Below are positions 10,066 to 23,949 of a stretch of 64,000 bases of DNA, piece by piece. The notes under the pieces are model-generated. The model had not been told where the DNA came from. It ran no database searches and was given only the letters and a program-made list of their open reading frames with translations. The DNA is from an uncultured Verrucomicrobiota bacterium (lineage in GTDB: Bacteria > Verrucomicrobiota > Kiritimatiellia > Kiritimatiellales > Pontiellaceae). The stretch spans positions 1 through 64,000 of the forward strand of contig CAJYAJ010000001.1 of NCBI GenBank assembly GCA_913065005.1. Reading direction: 5' to 3'. Position numbers and translations under genes: made by a program. How positions within the stretch are numbered: the stretch's first letter is position 1; every line of letters starts with the position of its first letter.

Positions 10066-10898
10066 GGGGTCTCCTCCGCATTGCCTACCACAAAGAGGTA
10101 GTCGAGCAAGCCGCCGGTTGCTCGAGGGACAATTTCAGCATATTGATAAAGTCCGGATTCATCCCGGTGCACTTGTTTGATATATCCAATATGAATGCCT
10201 GGAGGAAAAAAACCTTCGGAACGGGTGGAGCCTGAAGTGGTTACTTCTTCGCCAATTTGGATGACCGAATCTTTATTGATAAATTCCATCCGAACGCGGG
10301 GTTGTCCACTGATGGAATTTCCCATACCGCGTACGACCCCAAAAATCTCTCGACCGGAAATGCGCGCGGCCACTCGAAAAGCAGGGTCGCAGACCAATAA
10401 AACTTCTGCACTGAGCGGATTCACATCTAGGACGCGCCCGACGAGCCCATCAGGGCTCAATACGGCACTATCTGTATGAATTGATTTTTTGCTGTTGGGT
10501 TGAATACGAAGGGTGTTCCACCAGCCACTGATGTTTCGGCTGATGACGGTGGCAGGGGTTAATGCGTAGGGGGTGGCTTGTTGAAACCCAAGTGCTCGCA
10601 GAAGTCGTTGGTTCTCTATTTCAATATCCCGTAACCGGTTGAGCTCTGCTTGCGCTCGAACCAATTCAAGTGAGAGTTGTTGTTCTCGTTCTGCCGCGCC
10701 GCCAAGACCGCGAAGTGCTTTTCCCCATTCGGAGAAGCTCCGTGAAAAACGCGAGCCGATCTCTTCGGCGGGGGCAATGCCGGTTCGAATAGATTGTTTT
10801 CCGATATAGGTTGCTTGAGGCCACACCAAAAGAATGGTGATACCTGCAAAGCCTGCAATCAGCTTCCAACGCTGTCTCTTACTCTTCAAAACATCCAC
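10062..10898 (-). CDS. mreC: Rod shape-determining protein MreC
   Basis: N-terminal TM, coiled coil, ATVISRNISGWWNTLRI, DGLVGRVLDVNPLSAEVLLVCDP; position in the mre block. Confidence 0.93.
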   Translation of the reverse strand: MDVLKSKRQRWKLIAGFAGITILLVWPQATYIGKQSIRTGIAPAEEIGSRFSRSFSEWGKALRGLGGAAEREQQLSLELVRAQAELNRLRDIEIENQRLLRALGFQQATPYALTPATVISRNISGWWNTLRIQPNSKKSIHTDSAVLSPDGLVGRVLDVNPLSAEVLLVCDPAFRVAARISGREIFGVVRGMGNSISGQPRVRMEFINKDSVIQIGEEVTTSGSTRSEGFFPPGIHIGYIKQVHRDESGLYQYAEIVPRATGGLLDYLFVVGNAEETP

Positions 10899-10931
10899 CC
10901 CTTTAAAGGGAGGACAAAGCTTATACTCAAC

Positions 10932-11963
<1,032 letters not shown>

Positions 11964-12212
11964 TCATCATTTACTCAAAACATTAAATATATAGCTCCAT
12001 AATGTGGGGTATATCACTTGCAAGGTCAACACCATTAACAAGATATGAAAATGGTCAAATGGGGCGTCTATGATATACAATTTCACTTCTTTCTATAAAA
12101 ACTCTTATATTTAAAAGTTCATAATTTTCTTTACATAAAATAACAAACAAGATAACTTCCTGTTTGAAGATTGAGTTCTTCACATTATGGATGGCTAGCA
12201 ATTAGTTCATTC

Positions 12213-12258
12213 GGCGATATTCGGTTCCTCCTCTTTTCCGAATATCGCCTTTTTTTTT
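12213..12258 (+). terminator. Rho-independent terminator with no upstream plus-strand CDS
   Basis: Perfect 12-bp stem GGCGATATTCGG / CCGAATATCGCC followed by a T9 run. Confidence 0.8.
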
Positions 12259-12307
12259 CAAGGAAGCTGCGCTAGTAAGGAATGGAGCCGTTTTTTGAAC
12301 GTTATCT

Positions 12308-13021
12308 ATGAGTAAAACAATTATTTATGGATCAGGAGGCGTCGGAGCGGAACTAGCCCGACGGACCGTAGCAGCTGGTGGGGATGTTCATCTAGCTGGT
12401 AGAAATGAAGAGGCGTTGGTGGCTTTATCTGCTGAACTGGCATGTTCCTTTACGGCAGGGGATGTTTGTAATCCCGCATTCTTTCGTGAGGTGGCTGCGC
12501 AGGCAGGAGATGAGGTGAGTGCAGTTGCGTATGCGGTTGGCACGATCAATTTAAAGGGTCTGGGGCGATTAACGCCGGAAGATTTTCTGCAAGATTATCA
12601 GGTGAATGTGGTCGGTGCTGCGTTGGCTGTTCAAGCATCGATTGGCACGCTGAAGAAAAATAAAGGTTCGATTCTTTTCTTTTCGAGTGTTGCCGCTCAA
12701 CTGGGGTTGCCGATGCATGCATCAATCGGGGCGGCGAAAGGGGCGATTAATGGACTAACGGTTTCGTTGGCTGCGGAGTTGTCTCCGGCGGTGCGTGTGA
12801 ATGCAATTGCACCATCGTTGTGCGAAACGCCTTTGGGAAGCAAAGTATTACTGAATGATAAGATGAAAGAGGGGTTGGCTTCCATGCATGCACTGAAGCG
12901 TTTGGGGCAGGCTGAAGATGTCGCCTCCTTGGCCCAGTTTGTACTATCCAGTGAAGCCAGTTGGATGACCGGTCAGGTCATCGGAATGGATGGAGGGCGA
13001 GGATCGGTTGCGTCCTCGTAG
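12308..13021 (+). CDS. SDR-family oxidoreductase, atypical (catalytic Tyr not conserved)
   Basis: Rossmann-like GSGGVGAELAR, VRVNAIAPSL, SSEASWMTGQVIGMDGG; SDR Yxxx(S/A)K position reads IGAAK. Confidence 0.85.
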   Translation: MSKTIIYGSGGVGAELARRTVAAGGDVHLAGRNEEALVALSAELACSFTAGDVCNPAFFREVAAQAGDEVSAVAYAVGTINLKGLGRLTPEDFLQDYQVNVVGAALAVQASIGTLKKNKGSILFFSSVAAQLGLPMHASIGAAKGAINGLTVSLAAELSPAVRVNAIAPSLCETPLGSKVLLNDKMKEGLASMHALKRLGQAEDVASLAQFVLSSEASWMTGQVIGMDGGRGSVASS

Positions 13022-13080
13022 TTGTTTTTTTTCATTTTTCCCTCATACTTTCAACCTTTAGATAAACGATGGGATGGAGC

Positions 13081-14889
13081 ATGAAACTGAAATCGACGGC
13101 CGATGTAGTCGCCTATTTAGAAGCGCATGGTGAGCTTCTTCGTATTCAGGATGAAGTCGATCCTTATTTAGAGATGGCAGAAATTCAGCGGCGGGTTTAT
13201 CGCGAAACGGGACCGGCGATTCTCTTTGAGAAGGTGAAGGAGTGCACGTTTCCGTGTGTATCGAATTTATATGGAACGCCCGAGCGAGCTAAACTGCTCT
13301 TCAAAAAGACCTATGGTGCGGTCCAGGCGGTGGTCGGTGCAAAAGCCGATCCGATGGGGTTGTTAAAACATCCTCTTGGCGCGTTGCAGGCAGCCTTTAC
13401 GGCGGCGAATGGCCTGCCGATCCGAGTTCCAAATCGAGTCGCACCGGTCATGCAAGCGCAGTGTAAGATTAGCGATTTGCCTCCTATCGTGAGTTGGCCG
13501 ATGGATGGGGGACCATTCGTGACGTTGCCGCAGGTCTATTCGGAGCATCCTGATCATCAAGGGAATCCACTCAAAAGTAATTTAGGGATGTATCGGGTTC
13601 AACTTGCTGGAAATACATATGAGACGGATCGTGAAATTGGGATTCATTATCAGATTCATCGCGGGATTGGGGTTCATCAAAAGCTACATCAGGCACAGGA
13701 CAAACCGTTCCGAGTGGCGGTCTTTGTCGGCGGGGCTCCTTCGATGGCGTTCTCGGCAGTGATGCCTCTGCCGGAAGGATTGCCGGAAGTGGCGTTTTCG
13801 GGATTGATGGCCGGGCGGAATTTTCGCTACACGCGGTATAAGGATTGGACGCTCGCGGCCGATGCTGATTTTGCTCTCATTGGAACCTTGCAACCGAAGC
13901 CAAAACCGGAAGGACCGTTTGGAGATCATCTAGGGTATTACAGTTTGGTGCATGATTTTCCCTGCCTAGAGATAGAAACCGTATTTCACCGAAAAGACGC
14001 TATTTGGCCGTTCACGGTGGTCGGTCGTCCTCCGCAAGAGGATACAACGTTTGGGGAGGTGATTCATGATCTGACCGGTGCGGTCATTCCTACGGAAATT
14101 CCTGGTCTCAAGGCGGTGAATGCGGTTGATGCGGCTGGAGTTCATCCCCTCCTGCTTGCGGTGGGAGAGGAGCGTTATACGCCTTTTGCGAAAACCGATC
14201 GTCCGTCAGAGTTGTTAACGCTGTCGAATGCCATCTTAGGAAAGGGGCAGCTTTCCTTGGCCAAATATTTGCTGATTGCAGATGCGGCTGATCAACCGGA
14301 TATTCATGATATTCCCCAATTCTTTCGTCATTTGTTAGAGCGCGTAGATTGGCGGAGAGATCTTCATTTTCAAACCGAGACCACGATTGATACGTTGGAC
14401 TACTCGAGTGCGGAGCTGAATGTGGGTTCAAAAGTGGTGTGGGCTTGTACGGGTGAGCCGCGGCGGACGTTGGCGAAAACGCCACCGACCTTGGATAGCG
14501 AAACCGTTTGTGCCGTTGTCGATGCGGGTATTCTGGCGGTGAAGTTAGATCCAAGTGAAGAGTATATGAAGGCTCCACAAGAGTTAGAGGCGCTGATTTC
14601 AAACCTTGAAGGGCAGGTGGATGTGGACGCATTTCCACTGATTATTGCCTGTGATGATCCCGAATTTTTAGCAGCCGATTTTAACAATTTTTTGTGGGCC
14701 ACGTTCACGCGCTCAAACCCTTCGCACGATATCTATGGGATAGGAGCTAAAACGGAATTTAAGCATTGGGGTTGCTCGGGCTCATTGGTGATCGACGCGC
14801 GCTTTAAACCCCATAACGCGCCGCCGTTATTGGAAGATCGTGAGATAACGGCTCGCGTGGATCAGCGGATGGAAGAGCAAAAAAAATAG
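13081..14889 (+). CDS. UbiD family decarboxylase
   Basis: PAILFEKVKECTFPCVSNLYGT, GMYRVQL..., GPFGDHLGYYSLVHDFP, VGRPPQEDTTFGEVIHDL. Confidence 0.9.
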   Translation: MKLKSTADVVAYLEAHGELLRIQDEVDPYLEMAEIQRRVYRETGPAILFEKVKECTFPCVSNLYGTPERAKLLFKKTYGAVQAVVGAKADPMGLLKHPLGALQAAFTAANGLPIRVPNRVAPVMQAQCKISDLPPIVSWPMDGGPFVTLPQVYSEHPDHQGNPLKSNLGMYRVQLAGNTYETDREIGIHYQIHRGIGVHQKLHQAQDKPFRVAVFVGGAPSMAFSAVMPLPEGLPEVAFSGLMAGRNFRYTRYKDWTLAADADFALIGTLQPKPKPEGPFGDHLGYYSLVHDFPCLEIETVFHRKDAIWPFTVVGRPPQEDTTFGEVIHDLTGAVIPTEIPGLKAVNAVDAAGVHPLLLAVGEERYTPFAKTDRPSELLTLSNAILGKGQLSLAKYLLIADAADQPDIHDIPQFFRHLLERVDWRRDLHFQTETTIDTLDYSSAELNVGSKVVWACTGEPRRTLAKTPPTLDSETVCAVVDAGILAVKLDPSEEYMKAPQELEALISNLEGQVDVDAFPLIIACDDPEFLAADFNNFLWATFTRSNPSHDIYGIGAKTEFKHWGCSGSLVIDARFKPHNAPPLLEDREITARVDQRMEEQKK

Positions 14890-14910
14890 GCGCACGGAGT
14901 TGTGCGCCTA
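14880..14910 (-). terminator. Terminator of mdh overlapping the ubiD stop codon
   Basis: TAGGCGCAC-GGAGTT-GTGCGCCTA; on the minus strand the stem is followed by a T run (plus-strand A run at 14880-14886). Confidence 0.7.
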
Positions 14911-14933
14911 CGGAGTTCAATGGGGGTTGGCTT

Positions 14934-16739
<1,806 letters not shown>

Positions 16740-16752
16740 CTCGAGGCAGATC

Positions 16753-18669
16753 ATGGTAGAATTAAATGCAAACATTCCTGAAGGACCGATGGCTGAAAAG
16801 TGGACGCGGCATAAGTTTGGCGTCAAACTCGTAAACCCTTCCAATAAGCGGAAATACAAAGTGTTGGTGGTGGGTACGGGATTAGCAGGCGCTTCGGCGG
16901 CGGCCACGATGGCGGAGTTGGGATATCAAGTAGAGAGCTTTACGTATTCCGATACACCGCGTCGCGCACACTCAATCGCAGCACAGGGGGGAATCAATGC
17001 GGCGAAGAATTATCCTAATGATGGCGATTCAACTCACCGGCTTTTTTACGACACCGTCAAGGGGGGCGACTATCGTTCACGCGAGGCCAATGTGCATCGC
17101 TTGGCGGAAGTCAGTAATCAAATTATCGATCATTGCGTGGCACAAGGGATTCCATTTGCGCGGGAGTATGGGGGCAATCTTGCCAATCGTTCGTTTGGAG
17201 GTGCGCAGGTGTCGCGAACGTTTTATGCGCGCGGTCAAACCGGACAGCAGTTGCTCTTAGGGGCCTATGGTGCGTTGCAAAAAGAGATCTCCAAAGGATC
17301 GGTTAAGATGCACACTCGTTGCGAATTGATCGACGTTGTGACGATCGACGGGCGTGCTCGCGGCATCATCACGCGGAATTTAGTATCGGGAGAGATTGAG
17401 CGCCATGTCGGCGATGCAGTGGTGTTGGCGACTGGTGGATATGGAAATGTTTTTTATCTCTCTACCAACGCAATGAATTGCAACGCGAGTGCGGCATGGC
17501 GAGCCTGTAAAAAAGGGGCACTGTTTGCGAATCCTTGTTTTACGCAAATTCATCCCACTTGCATTCCCGTGCATGGGGACTATCAGTCGAAGCTGACGCT
17601 GATGTCGGAAAGTCTTCGCAATGATGGTCGAATTTGGGTGCCGAAGAAGAAAAGCGATTCTCGACCCGCTTCCGAAATTCCGGAGGATGAGCGCGATTAT
17701 TATTTGGAGCGCAAGTATCCCAGTTTTGGAAATCTGGTGCCGCGCGATTTGGCATCGCGGAATGCGAAAGAGATCTGTGATGCAGGATACGGAGTTGGAC
17801 CAACGGGTGATGCGGTTTATCTCGATTTTTCTGAAGCCATTGGTCGGTTAGGTCGCGATGCAATTGAGGCGCGTTATGGCAATTTATTCGAGATGTATAA
17901 TCGAATCACTGATGATAATCCATATGAGACACCGATGATGATCTATCCGGCCGTGCATTACACCATGGGAGGATTGTGGGTGGATTATAATTTGATGACA
18001 ACAGTGCCTGGCTTGTATGCCATCGGAGAGGCAAACTTTTCGGATCATGGAGCAAACCGGTTGGGTGCTTCGGCATTGATGCAGGGATTGGCAGACGGGT
18101 ATTTTGTTTTACCCAACACAGTCAATAATTACCTCGCAGATTTAGAGCGTGATTCGGTGGATGTTTCGCATCCGGCTTTTGTTAAAGCGGAGCAAACGGC
18201 GTCGGCAAAACTAGATAAATTGTTGGCCATTAAAGGGACACGCACGGTGGATGATTTTCATCGAGAGCTTGGGTTGCTGATGTGGAATGAGTGCGGGATG
18301 GCGCGCAGTGAGGCGGGATTGAAGAAGGCGCTTGAGGAGTTGCCAAAACTTCGCGATGCGTTCTGGAGCGATGTCAATGTGCCGGGCTCGGGCGATGATT
18401 TGAATCAAGCGCTTGAAAAAGCGAATCGAGTGGCAGACTTTTTGGAATTTGCTGAATTTATGCTACGGGATGCGTTAGATCGCGCGGAGTCATGTGGCGG
18501 TCATTTCCGATTAGAAAGTCAGACCGAGGAAGGGGAGGCGCTTCGCGATGACGAAGCTTTTGCCTATGTGTCGGCGTGGGAATTTAAAGGGGTTGGTGAG
18601 GAGCCGGTTTTGCATAAGGAACCGCTCGTGTTTGAAGAGGTACCATTAAGTCAGAGGTCGTATAAATAA
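16753..18669 (+). CDS. sdhA: Succinate dehydrogenase/fumarate reductase flavoprotein subunit
   Basis: [73 protein letters not shown]. Confidence 0.97.
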   Translation: MVELNANIPEGPMAEKWTRHKFGVKLVNPSNKRKYKVLVVGTGLAGASAAATMAELGYQVESFTYSDTPRRAHSIAAQGGINAAKNYPNDGDSTHRLFYDTVKGGDYRSREANVHRLAEVSNQIIDHCVAQGIPFAREYGGNLANRSFGGAQVSRTFYARGQTGQQLLLGAYGALQKEISKGSVKMHTRCELIDVVTIDGRARGIITRNLVSGEIERHVGDAVVLATGGYGNVFYLSTNAMNCNASAAWRACKKGALFANPCFTQIHPTCIPVHGDYQSKLTLMSESLRNDGRIWVPKKKSDSRPASEIPEDERDYYLERKYPSFGNLVPRDLASRNAKEICDAGYGVGPTGDAVYLDFSEAIGRLGRDAIEARYGNLFEMYNRITDDNPYETPMMIYPAVHYTMGGLWVDYNLMTTVPGLYAIGEANFSDHGANRLGASALMQGLADGYFVLPNTVNNYLADLERDSVDVSHPAFVKAEQTASAKLDKLLAIKGTRTVDDFHRELGLLMWNECGMARSEAGLKKALEELPKLRDAFWSDVNVPGSGDDLNQALEKANRVADFLEFAEFMLRDALDRAESCGGHFRLESQTEEGEALRDDEAFAYVSAWEFKGVGEEPVLHKEPLVFEEVPLSQRSYK

Positions 18670-19430
18670 TGGCAGAGAAAAAGATCAATCTAACGTTGAA
18701 TGTGTGGCGCCAGCAGGCGGGTCAAGAAGGGGCTTTCGAGACCTATCAGGCGGAGAATATCGATACGAATGCTTCGTTTCTTGAAATGCTGGATGTAGTG
18801 AACGAGAACCTGACCTGTGCCGGAAAAGAGCCGATTGCCTTTGAGCATGACTGTCGGGAAGGGATTTGCGGGTCTTGCGGAGCACTGGTTGCGGGCAAGA
18901 CGCATGGATCGCATGATCGTTCCACGCTGTGTCAGTTGCACATGCGTAGTTTTGAAGATGGTGATGAGTTAACGATTGAGCCGTTTAGAGCCGATGCATT
19001 TCCGGTGATCAAAGATTTAATTGTTGATCGGAGTGCATTAGACCAAATCGTTTCCTCGGGTGGCTATGTATCGGTTAAAACCGGTAGCGCTCCGGAAGCA
19101 TCTACGATTCCGATCGAGAAGAATTTTGCGGATGCGGCAATGGATGCAGCGGCGTGTATTGGATGCGGAGCGTGTGTGGCAGCCTGTCCAAATGGATCAG
19201 CGATGCTCTTCACTTCTGCAAAAGTTTCTCAGTTTGCGTTGTTGCCGCAGGGTGCGCCCGAGCGAGCATCGCGGGTGAAAGAGATGGTGGAAACAATGGA
19301 CCGACTCGGCTTTGGAAACTGTTCGAACGAATATGAGTGCGCCGTAGCTTGCCCTAAAGGGATTGATGTGAAACATATAGCACGACTCAATCGTGAGTTC
19401 ATTGCATCTCGAACCCGAAAGAAAAAATGA
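18669..19430 (+). CDS. sdhB: Succinate dehydrogenase/fumarate reductase iron-sulfur subunit
   Basis: [2Fe-2S] [13 protein letters not shown]...[28 protein letters not shown]. Confidence 0.97.
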   Translation: MAEKKINLTLNVWRQQAGQEGAFETYQAENIDTNASFLEMLDVVNENLTCAGKEPIAFEHDCREGICGSCGALVAGKTHGSHDRSTLCQLHMRSFEDGDELTIEPFRADAFPVIKDLIVDRSALDQIVSSGGYVSVKTGSAPEASTIPIEKNFADAAMDAAACIGCGACVAACPNGSAMLFTSAKVSQFALLPQGAPERASRVKEMVETMDRLGFGNCSNEYECAVACPKGIDVKHIARLNREFIASRTRKKK

Positions 19431-20605
19431 AGATACACGAATTTCAAGCCAAAGAGCTTTTGAAGAGATATGCCATCCCCATTCAGGATGGCATTACCAT
19501 TGATAACCTCGCTCAGGCAGAAGCAGCTCTTGATCAAGTACAGGCGGATTTCGGTGCGGAGCAGTTTGTGATTAAAGCCCAGATCCATGCGGGCGGGCGA
19601 GGCAAGGGCGGTGGCGTGAAGTTCTGTTCAGATCGTGCGACGGCTCTCGAAAAGATCAATGATATTTTCGGTATGACCTTGATCACGCATCAGACCGGCC
19701 CAGAAGGGCGGTTGGTCAAGAAGGTGATGGTCGCCGAAGCGTTGGATATCGCGCAGGAATTTTATGTGGCCATCACGCTCGACCGATCATCTGGAAAAGA
19801 TGTTTTTATGGTATCATCTGAAGGCGGTATGGAGATCGAAGAGGTTGCGAAAACCGCCCCAGAGAAAATTGTTCGTGAAGCGGTCACACCGGGGCTTGGA
19901 TTGCTCGGCTTTCAAGGTCGTCGACTCGCAAAAGCGTTGGAATTGGAAGGCAAGCCGGCACGACAAGCCGCTGCGATGTTCCAGAAGCTCTATACGCTCT
20001 ACCGTGAAATGGATGCTTCGATTGTGGAGATCAATCCGTTGGTCGTGACGGAACAGGGCGCGTTGGTTGCCTTGGATGCCAAGATGAATTTTGATGGCAA
20101 TGCGCTCTACATGCACTCCGATGTGGTTGAGATGCGTGATTTAGATGAAGAAGATCCGGCGGAAGTTGAAGCGGATAAATACAACCTCAACTACATCAAG
20201 TTAGATGGCGAAGTGGGCTGCATGGTCAACGGAGCGGGGTTGGCGATGGCGACAATGGATATCATCAAGCAGGTCGGTGGTTCGCCGGCCAACTTCTTGG
20301 ATGTCGGTGGCGGCGCCAACGTAGAGACCGTGAAGAACGGGTTTCGGATTATTTTAGCCGATGAGAATGTAAAAGCAGTTTTGATTAATATCTTCGGGGG
20401 AATCGTTCGATGTGATCGGATCGCGAATGGCATCATTGAAGCGGTTAAGGAGCTCGATTTGAATGTGCCAGTTGTGGTGCGTTTGGCAGGGACAAACGCG
20501 GAAGTGGCGAAAGAGCTGCTCTCCAACTCCGGAGTTTCGATCATTTCGGCAGATCATTTTGAGGATGCGGCGCATAAAGTAGTTGCGGCCGCTAAGGGGG
20601 CGTAA
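19427..20605 (+). CDS. sucC: Succinyl-CoA synthetase (ADP-forming) beta subunit
   Basis: [63 protein letters not shown]. Confidence 0.98.
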   Translation: MKIHEFQAKELLKRYAIPIQDGITIDNLAQAEAALDQVQADFGAEQFVIKAQIHAGGRGKGGGVKFCSDRATALEKINDIFGMTLITHQTGPEGRLVKKVMVAEALDIAQEFYVAITLDRSSGKDVFMVSSEGGMEIEEVAKTAPEKIVREAVTPGLGLLGFQGRRLAKALELEGKPARQAAAMFQKLYTLYREMDASIVEINPLVVTEQGALVALDAKMNFDGNALYMHSDVVEMRDLDEEDPAEVEADKYNLNYIKLDGEVGCMVNGAGLAMATMDIIKQVGGSPANFLDVGGGANVETVKNGFRIILADENVKAVLINIFGGIVRCDRIANGIIEAVKELDLNVPVVVRLAGTNAEVAKELLSNSGVSIISADHFEDAAHKVVAAAKGA

Positions 20606-20606
20606 C

Positions 20607-21482
20607 ATGGCGATTTTAGTAGATAAAGATTCGCGTATTATTGTGCAGGGCATCACCGGTGCCGAAGGGAGCTTTCATGCAGAACAGTGCCTTGCTTATG
20701 GCGACAATGTGGTCGGCGGTGTAACGCCAGGCAAAGGCGGACAGACGGCGCTTGAAGGCAAAGTGCCTGTGTTTGATTCGTGTGCGGAAGCACGAGAGCA
20801 AGTCGGCGCAAATGTCTCACTCATTTTTGTTCCACCCCCGTTTGCGGCGGATGCCATCATGGAGGCAGCGGCGGCGGGCATCGAGTTGATCGTTTGCATT
20901 ACCGAAGGCATTCCGGTGGCACAGATGGTTGAAGTGAAATCGTTTGTAGAGCAGACCGGTTCGCGCTTTATCGGTCCCAATTGTCCGGGGGTGTTGACGC
21001 CGGGTGCCGCCAAGGTAGGCATCATGCCGGGCTTTATCGCGAAAGAGGGCCGCGTGGGTGTGATCTCGAAATCCGGCACGCTTACCTATGAAGCCGTCGA
21101 TCAATTGGTCCGTGAAGGATTGGGTCAATCGACCTGTGTCGGCATTGGTGGTGATCCGATTATTGGCACCACGATGAAAGAGCTCTTAGCGCTCTTTGAA
21201 GCGGATTCGGAAACCGATGCGATTGTGATGATTGGGGAAATTGGCGGTTCCATGGAGATTGAAGCAGCGAAGTATGCTAAAGAAAATCTCACCAAACCAG
21301 TGATTGGATTTATTGCGGGACAGACGGCGCCTCCGGGTCGCCGAATGGGGCATGCGGGTGCCATTGTTTCCGGTGTCGATGAATCGGCGGCTGCTAAAAA
21401 AGAGATGATGGCACAATGCGGGATTGTTGTGGTTGAATCTCCAGCAGATATTGGTAAAACGGTGAAACGAGCTTTAAGTTAG
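20607..21482 (+). CDS. sucD: Succinyl-CoA synthetase alpha subunit
   Basis: [50 protein letters not shown]. Confidence 0.98.
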   Translation: MAILVDKDSRIIVQGITGAEGSFHAEQCLAYGDNVVGGVTPGKGGQTALEGKVPVFDSCAEAREQVGANVSLIFVPPPFAADAIMEAAAAGIELIVCITEGIPVAQMVEVKSFVEQTGSRFIGPNCPGVLTPGAAKVGIMPGFIAKEGRVGVISKSGTLTYEAVDQLVREGLGQSTCVGIGGDPIIGTTMKELLALFEADSETDAIVMIGEIGGSMEIEAAKYAKENLTKPVIGFIAGQTAPPGRRMGHAGAIVSGVDESAAAKKEMMAQCGIVVVESPADIGKTVKRALS

Positions 21483-21498
21483 ATAAGTGGAGATAGGT

Positions 21499-22788
21499 AT
21501 GAGTGAAAAGAAGGCAACATTAGAATTTGATGGAAAAACAATCGAATTAGATTCGTTAACGGGAACCGAGAACGAGACCGGTTTGGATATCACGAAACTA
21601 CGAGCAGAGACCGGTTTGATTACGCTCGATCCTGCCTATGGAAACACTGGTTCGTGTACCTCGGATATTACGTTTATTGATGGCGGCAAAGGCATTCTGC
21701 GGTATCGGGGCTATGCAATCGAAGAACTCTGCGAAAAGTCAGACTTTCTAGAAAGTGCGTTTCTCGTTCTCTACGGACACCTTCCGACCGCCGATGAGAA
21801 AGCCTCCTTTCAAGCAGGCATCAATAGTGCTGCCGGCATGCCAGCAGAAATGGTAGGGCATCTTAATGCGTTTCCCAAAGACGCGCCTCCAATGGCAACC
21901 CTCTCTTCGTTAATTAGTGTCTTAGCGGCACATAACACGGATGATTTAGGCGTAGCCGTTGAAGGAGAAAGCTTCACGAGACCGCTCTACACAATCATGG
22001 CGCAAGTACTTGAATTAGCCGCCGGTCAATATCGTGTGAACCTGGGGAAAACACCAAACACCTATAATCCTGAGTTAAGTTATGCCGCTAACTTTATGCA
22101 TCTCATGTTCTCAGAACCCGGACAGCCCTACGAAGTGTTGCCAGCGGTTGAAAAAGCGATGGATCTATTTTTAATTCTACATGCTGATCACGAGCAAAAT
22201 TGTTCTACATCTACCGTGCGTATCGTGGGTAGTTCTCAGTCTAATCTATTTAGCTCTGTATCTGCAGGTGTAGGTGCTCTATGGGGCCCATTGCATGGCG
22301 GAGCTAACTGCGAAGTGATTAAGATGCTCAACAGCATTCATAACGATGGCATCGCTCCGAGTGATTTTGTGGCACAAGCAAAAGACAAGACCTCCGGCGT
22401 GAAGCTGATGGGCTTTGGTCACCGCGTATACAAAAACTTTGATCCACGTGCGAAAGTATTAAAGGTTCAAGTGGACAACGTACTGGAAGCATTAAATATT
22501 GATGATCCGCTCATGGGCATTGCCAAAGAGCTGGAAGAGATGGCGCGGAGTGATAGCTACTTTGTGGATCGGAATCTCTATCCGAACGTTGATTTCTACA
22601 GTGGCATTCTGCTGAAAGCATTGAACATTCCGATTGATATGTTCACGGTGTTGTTCGCGATTGGTCGAATCCCCGGCTGGATTGCCAACTACCGCGAATT
22701 GCATGTTCAAGGGCAGCGGATCGGCCGTCCCCGTCAGATTTACACCGGTGCCGCTCTGCGGGATTACACCGATATCAGCGCCCGATAA
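21499..22788 (+). CDS. gltA: Citrate synthase
   Basis: GILRYRGYAIEELCEKSDFLE, HADHEQNCSTSTVRIVGSS, GPLHGGANCEVIKML, MGFGHRVYKNFDPRAK. Confidence 0.98.
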   Translation: MSEKKATLEFDGKTIELDSLTGTENETGLDITKLRAETGLITLDPAYGNTGSCTSDITFIDGGKGILRYRGYAIEELCEKSDFLESAFLVLYGHLPTADEKASFQAGINSAAGMPAEMVGHLNAFPKDAPPMATLSSLISVLAAHNTDDLGVAVEGESFTRPLYTIMAQVLELAAGQYRVNLGKTPNTYNPELSYAANFMHLMFSEPGQPYEVLPAVEKAMDLFLILHADHEQNCSTSTVRIVGSSQSNLFSSVSAGVGALWGPLHGGANCEVIKMLNSIHNDGIAPSDFVAQAKDKTSGVKLMGFGHRVYKNFDPRAKVLKVQVDNVLEALNIDDPLMGIAKELEEMARSDSYFVDRNLYPNVDFYSGILLKALNIPIDMFTVLFAIGRIPGWIANYRELHVQGQRIGRPRQIYTGAALRDYTDISAR

Positions 22789-22806
22789 TTAGCGACTGAT
22801 AGTGAG

Positions 22807-22839
22807 AAAAAAACACCGTCTATAAGGCGGTGTTTTTTT
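22807..22839 (+). terminator. Rho-independent terminator after gltA
   Basis: AAAAAAACACCG-TCTATAAGG-CGGTGTTTTTTT. Confidence 0.88.
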
Positions 22840-22847
22840 AATCCACT

Positions 22848-23288
22848 TCAAGGCTCGATCGATCGATCGAACATTGATTTGGAGGTTTGGTTGCCGATGA
22901 GGTAGAGCGCTAGCAAGGCGAGGATGATCCCGATAAACTGTTCACCGCTGCCGCGTTGGATGGTGAGCGTTGAGACCATGCCAAAGAGGAAGTAGTATAC
23001 AACAGCCATGCGATAGCCTAAGAGGGTGAAGCGACTGAGCAGCAAGGCAATCAAGAGGTTGATGATGATTAGAAGAATCTGTGCTTCCTTTACAATCGCT
23101 TTGTTGAACGGGATTCCGATGGCGATTAATAGATGAATGAACGCAACGATTCGGATCGATTGAAAGTGAAATCGAACCTGCCGCTCTCGTTTCGAAAGGG
23201 CTCGGAAAGGCTTGTTGAATTCGATCTGAGTAATCGGACAACGCCCTTCGGCCGCTCTTTTTTTTAGGTTATTGAAGCGGAGACCCAT
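22848..23288 (-). CDS. Hypothetical integral membrane protein
   Basis: Several hydrophobic segments; abuts tpx (overlapping stop/start). Confidence 0.55.
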   Translation of the reverse strand: MGLRFNNLKKRAAEGRCPITQIEFNKPFRALSKRERQVRFHFQSIRIVAFIHLLIAIGIPFNKAIVKEAQILLIIINLLIALLLSRFTLLGYRMAVVYYFLFGMVSTLTIQRGSGEQFIGIILALLALYLIGNQTSKSMFDRSIEP

Positions 23289-23788
23289 TAGGAAGCGGAG
23301 ACCGCCAATGCAGCATCATAATCAGGCTCTTGAGCAATTTCTGGCACTTGCTCGGTATAGACCACGTTGCCGGCGGCGTTGATCACGACCACAGCGCGTG
23401 AGAGCAATCCTTCGAGCGGTCCATCGGTGATGGTTACACCATAGTCGCTGCCAAACGAGGAGCGAAAGACCGATAACGGTTTCACGTCTTCCAGTCCTTC
23501 GGCACCACAAAAACGATTCAGGGCAAAAGGAAGATCCATCGAAACGCAGAGAATAACGGTGTCTACTCGTTCGCTGGCGGCTTGATTAAAGCGTTGCGTG
23601 GAGGCGGCGCAGATGCCGGTATCAATACTCGGGAAAATATTTAAGATGATCGTTTTGCCTTGCAAGTCTGCGAGGGTGAGTGAACTTAGATCGGTCAAAA
23701 CGCCTTCGAATGCAGGGGCGGGTTGATCGGTTGCAGGTAAAGTTCCGAGGGTGTTGATGGGGTTGCCTTTAAGTGTAATCGTTGCCAT
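23288..23788 (-). CDS. tpx: Thiol peroxidase (Tpx)
   Basis: TITLKGNPINTLGTLPATDQPAPAFEGVLTDLSS..., NIFPSIDTGICAASTQRFN. Confidence 0.95.
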   Translation of the reverse strand: MATITLKGNPINTLGTLPATDQPAPAFEGVLTDLSSLTLADLQGKTIILNIFPSIDTGICAASTQRFNQAASERVDTVILCVSMDLPFALNRFCGAEGLEDVKPLSVFRSSFGSDYGVTITDGPLEGLLSRAVVVINAAGNVVYTEQVPEIAQEPDYDAALAVSAS

Positions 23789-23949
23789 TTTTTATCTCCT
23801 AATTGAGCGCAAATCGTAGGAGTCAATCGAAGATAGTACAAGGACAATCCGCGGTGATTGGTCGATAGGGGTTGACGCCTTAATGCCTTCTGGTAGGTTC
23901 TCGTGCTTAAAAGAATATGAAACGGTAAACGGCAATATTAAACGGGCTT

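Noticed and set aside
14108-14638. 176-aa minus-strand ORF inside ubiD
   Set aside because: Overlaps a confident UbiD CDS; Pro/His-rich composition typical of an antisense frame.
22854-22872. CGATCGATCGATCGA short palindromic repeat
   Set aside because: Lies in the 3' coding end of the 146-aa membrane protein and has only three units; a SSR-like coincidence is sufficient.
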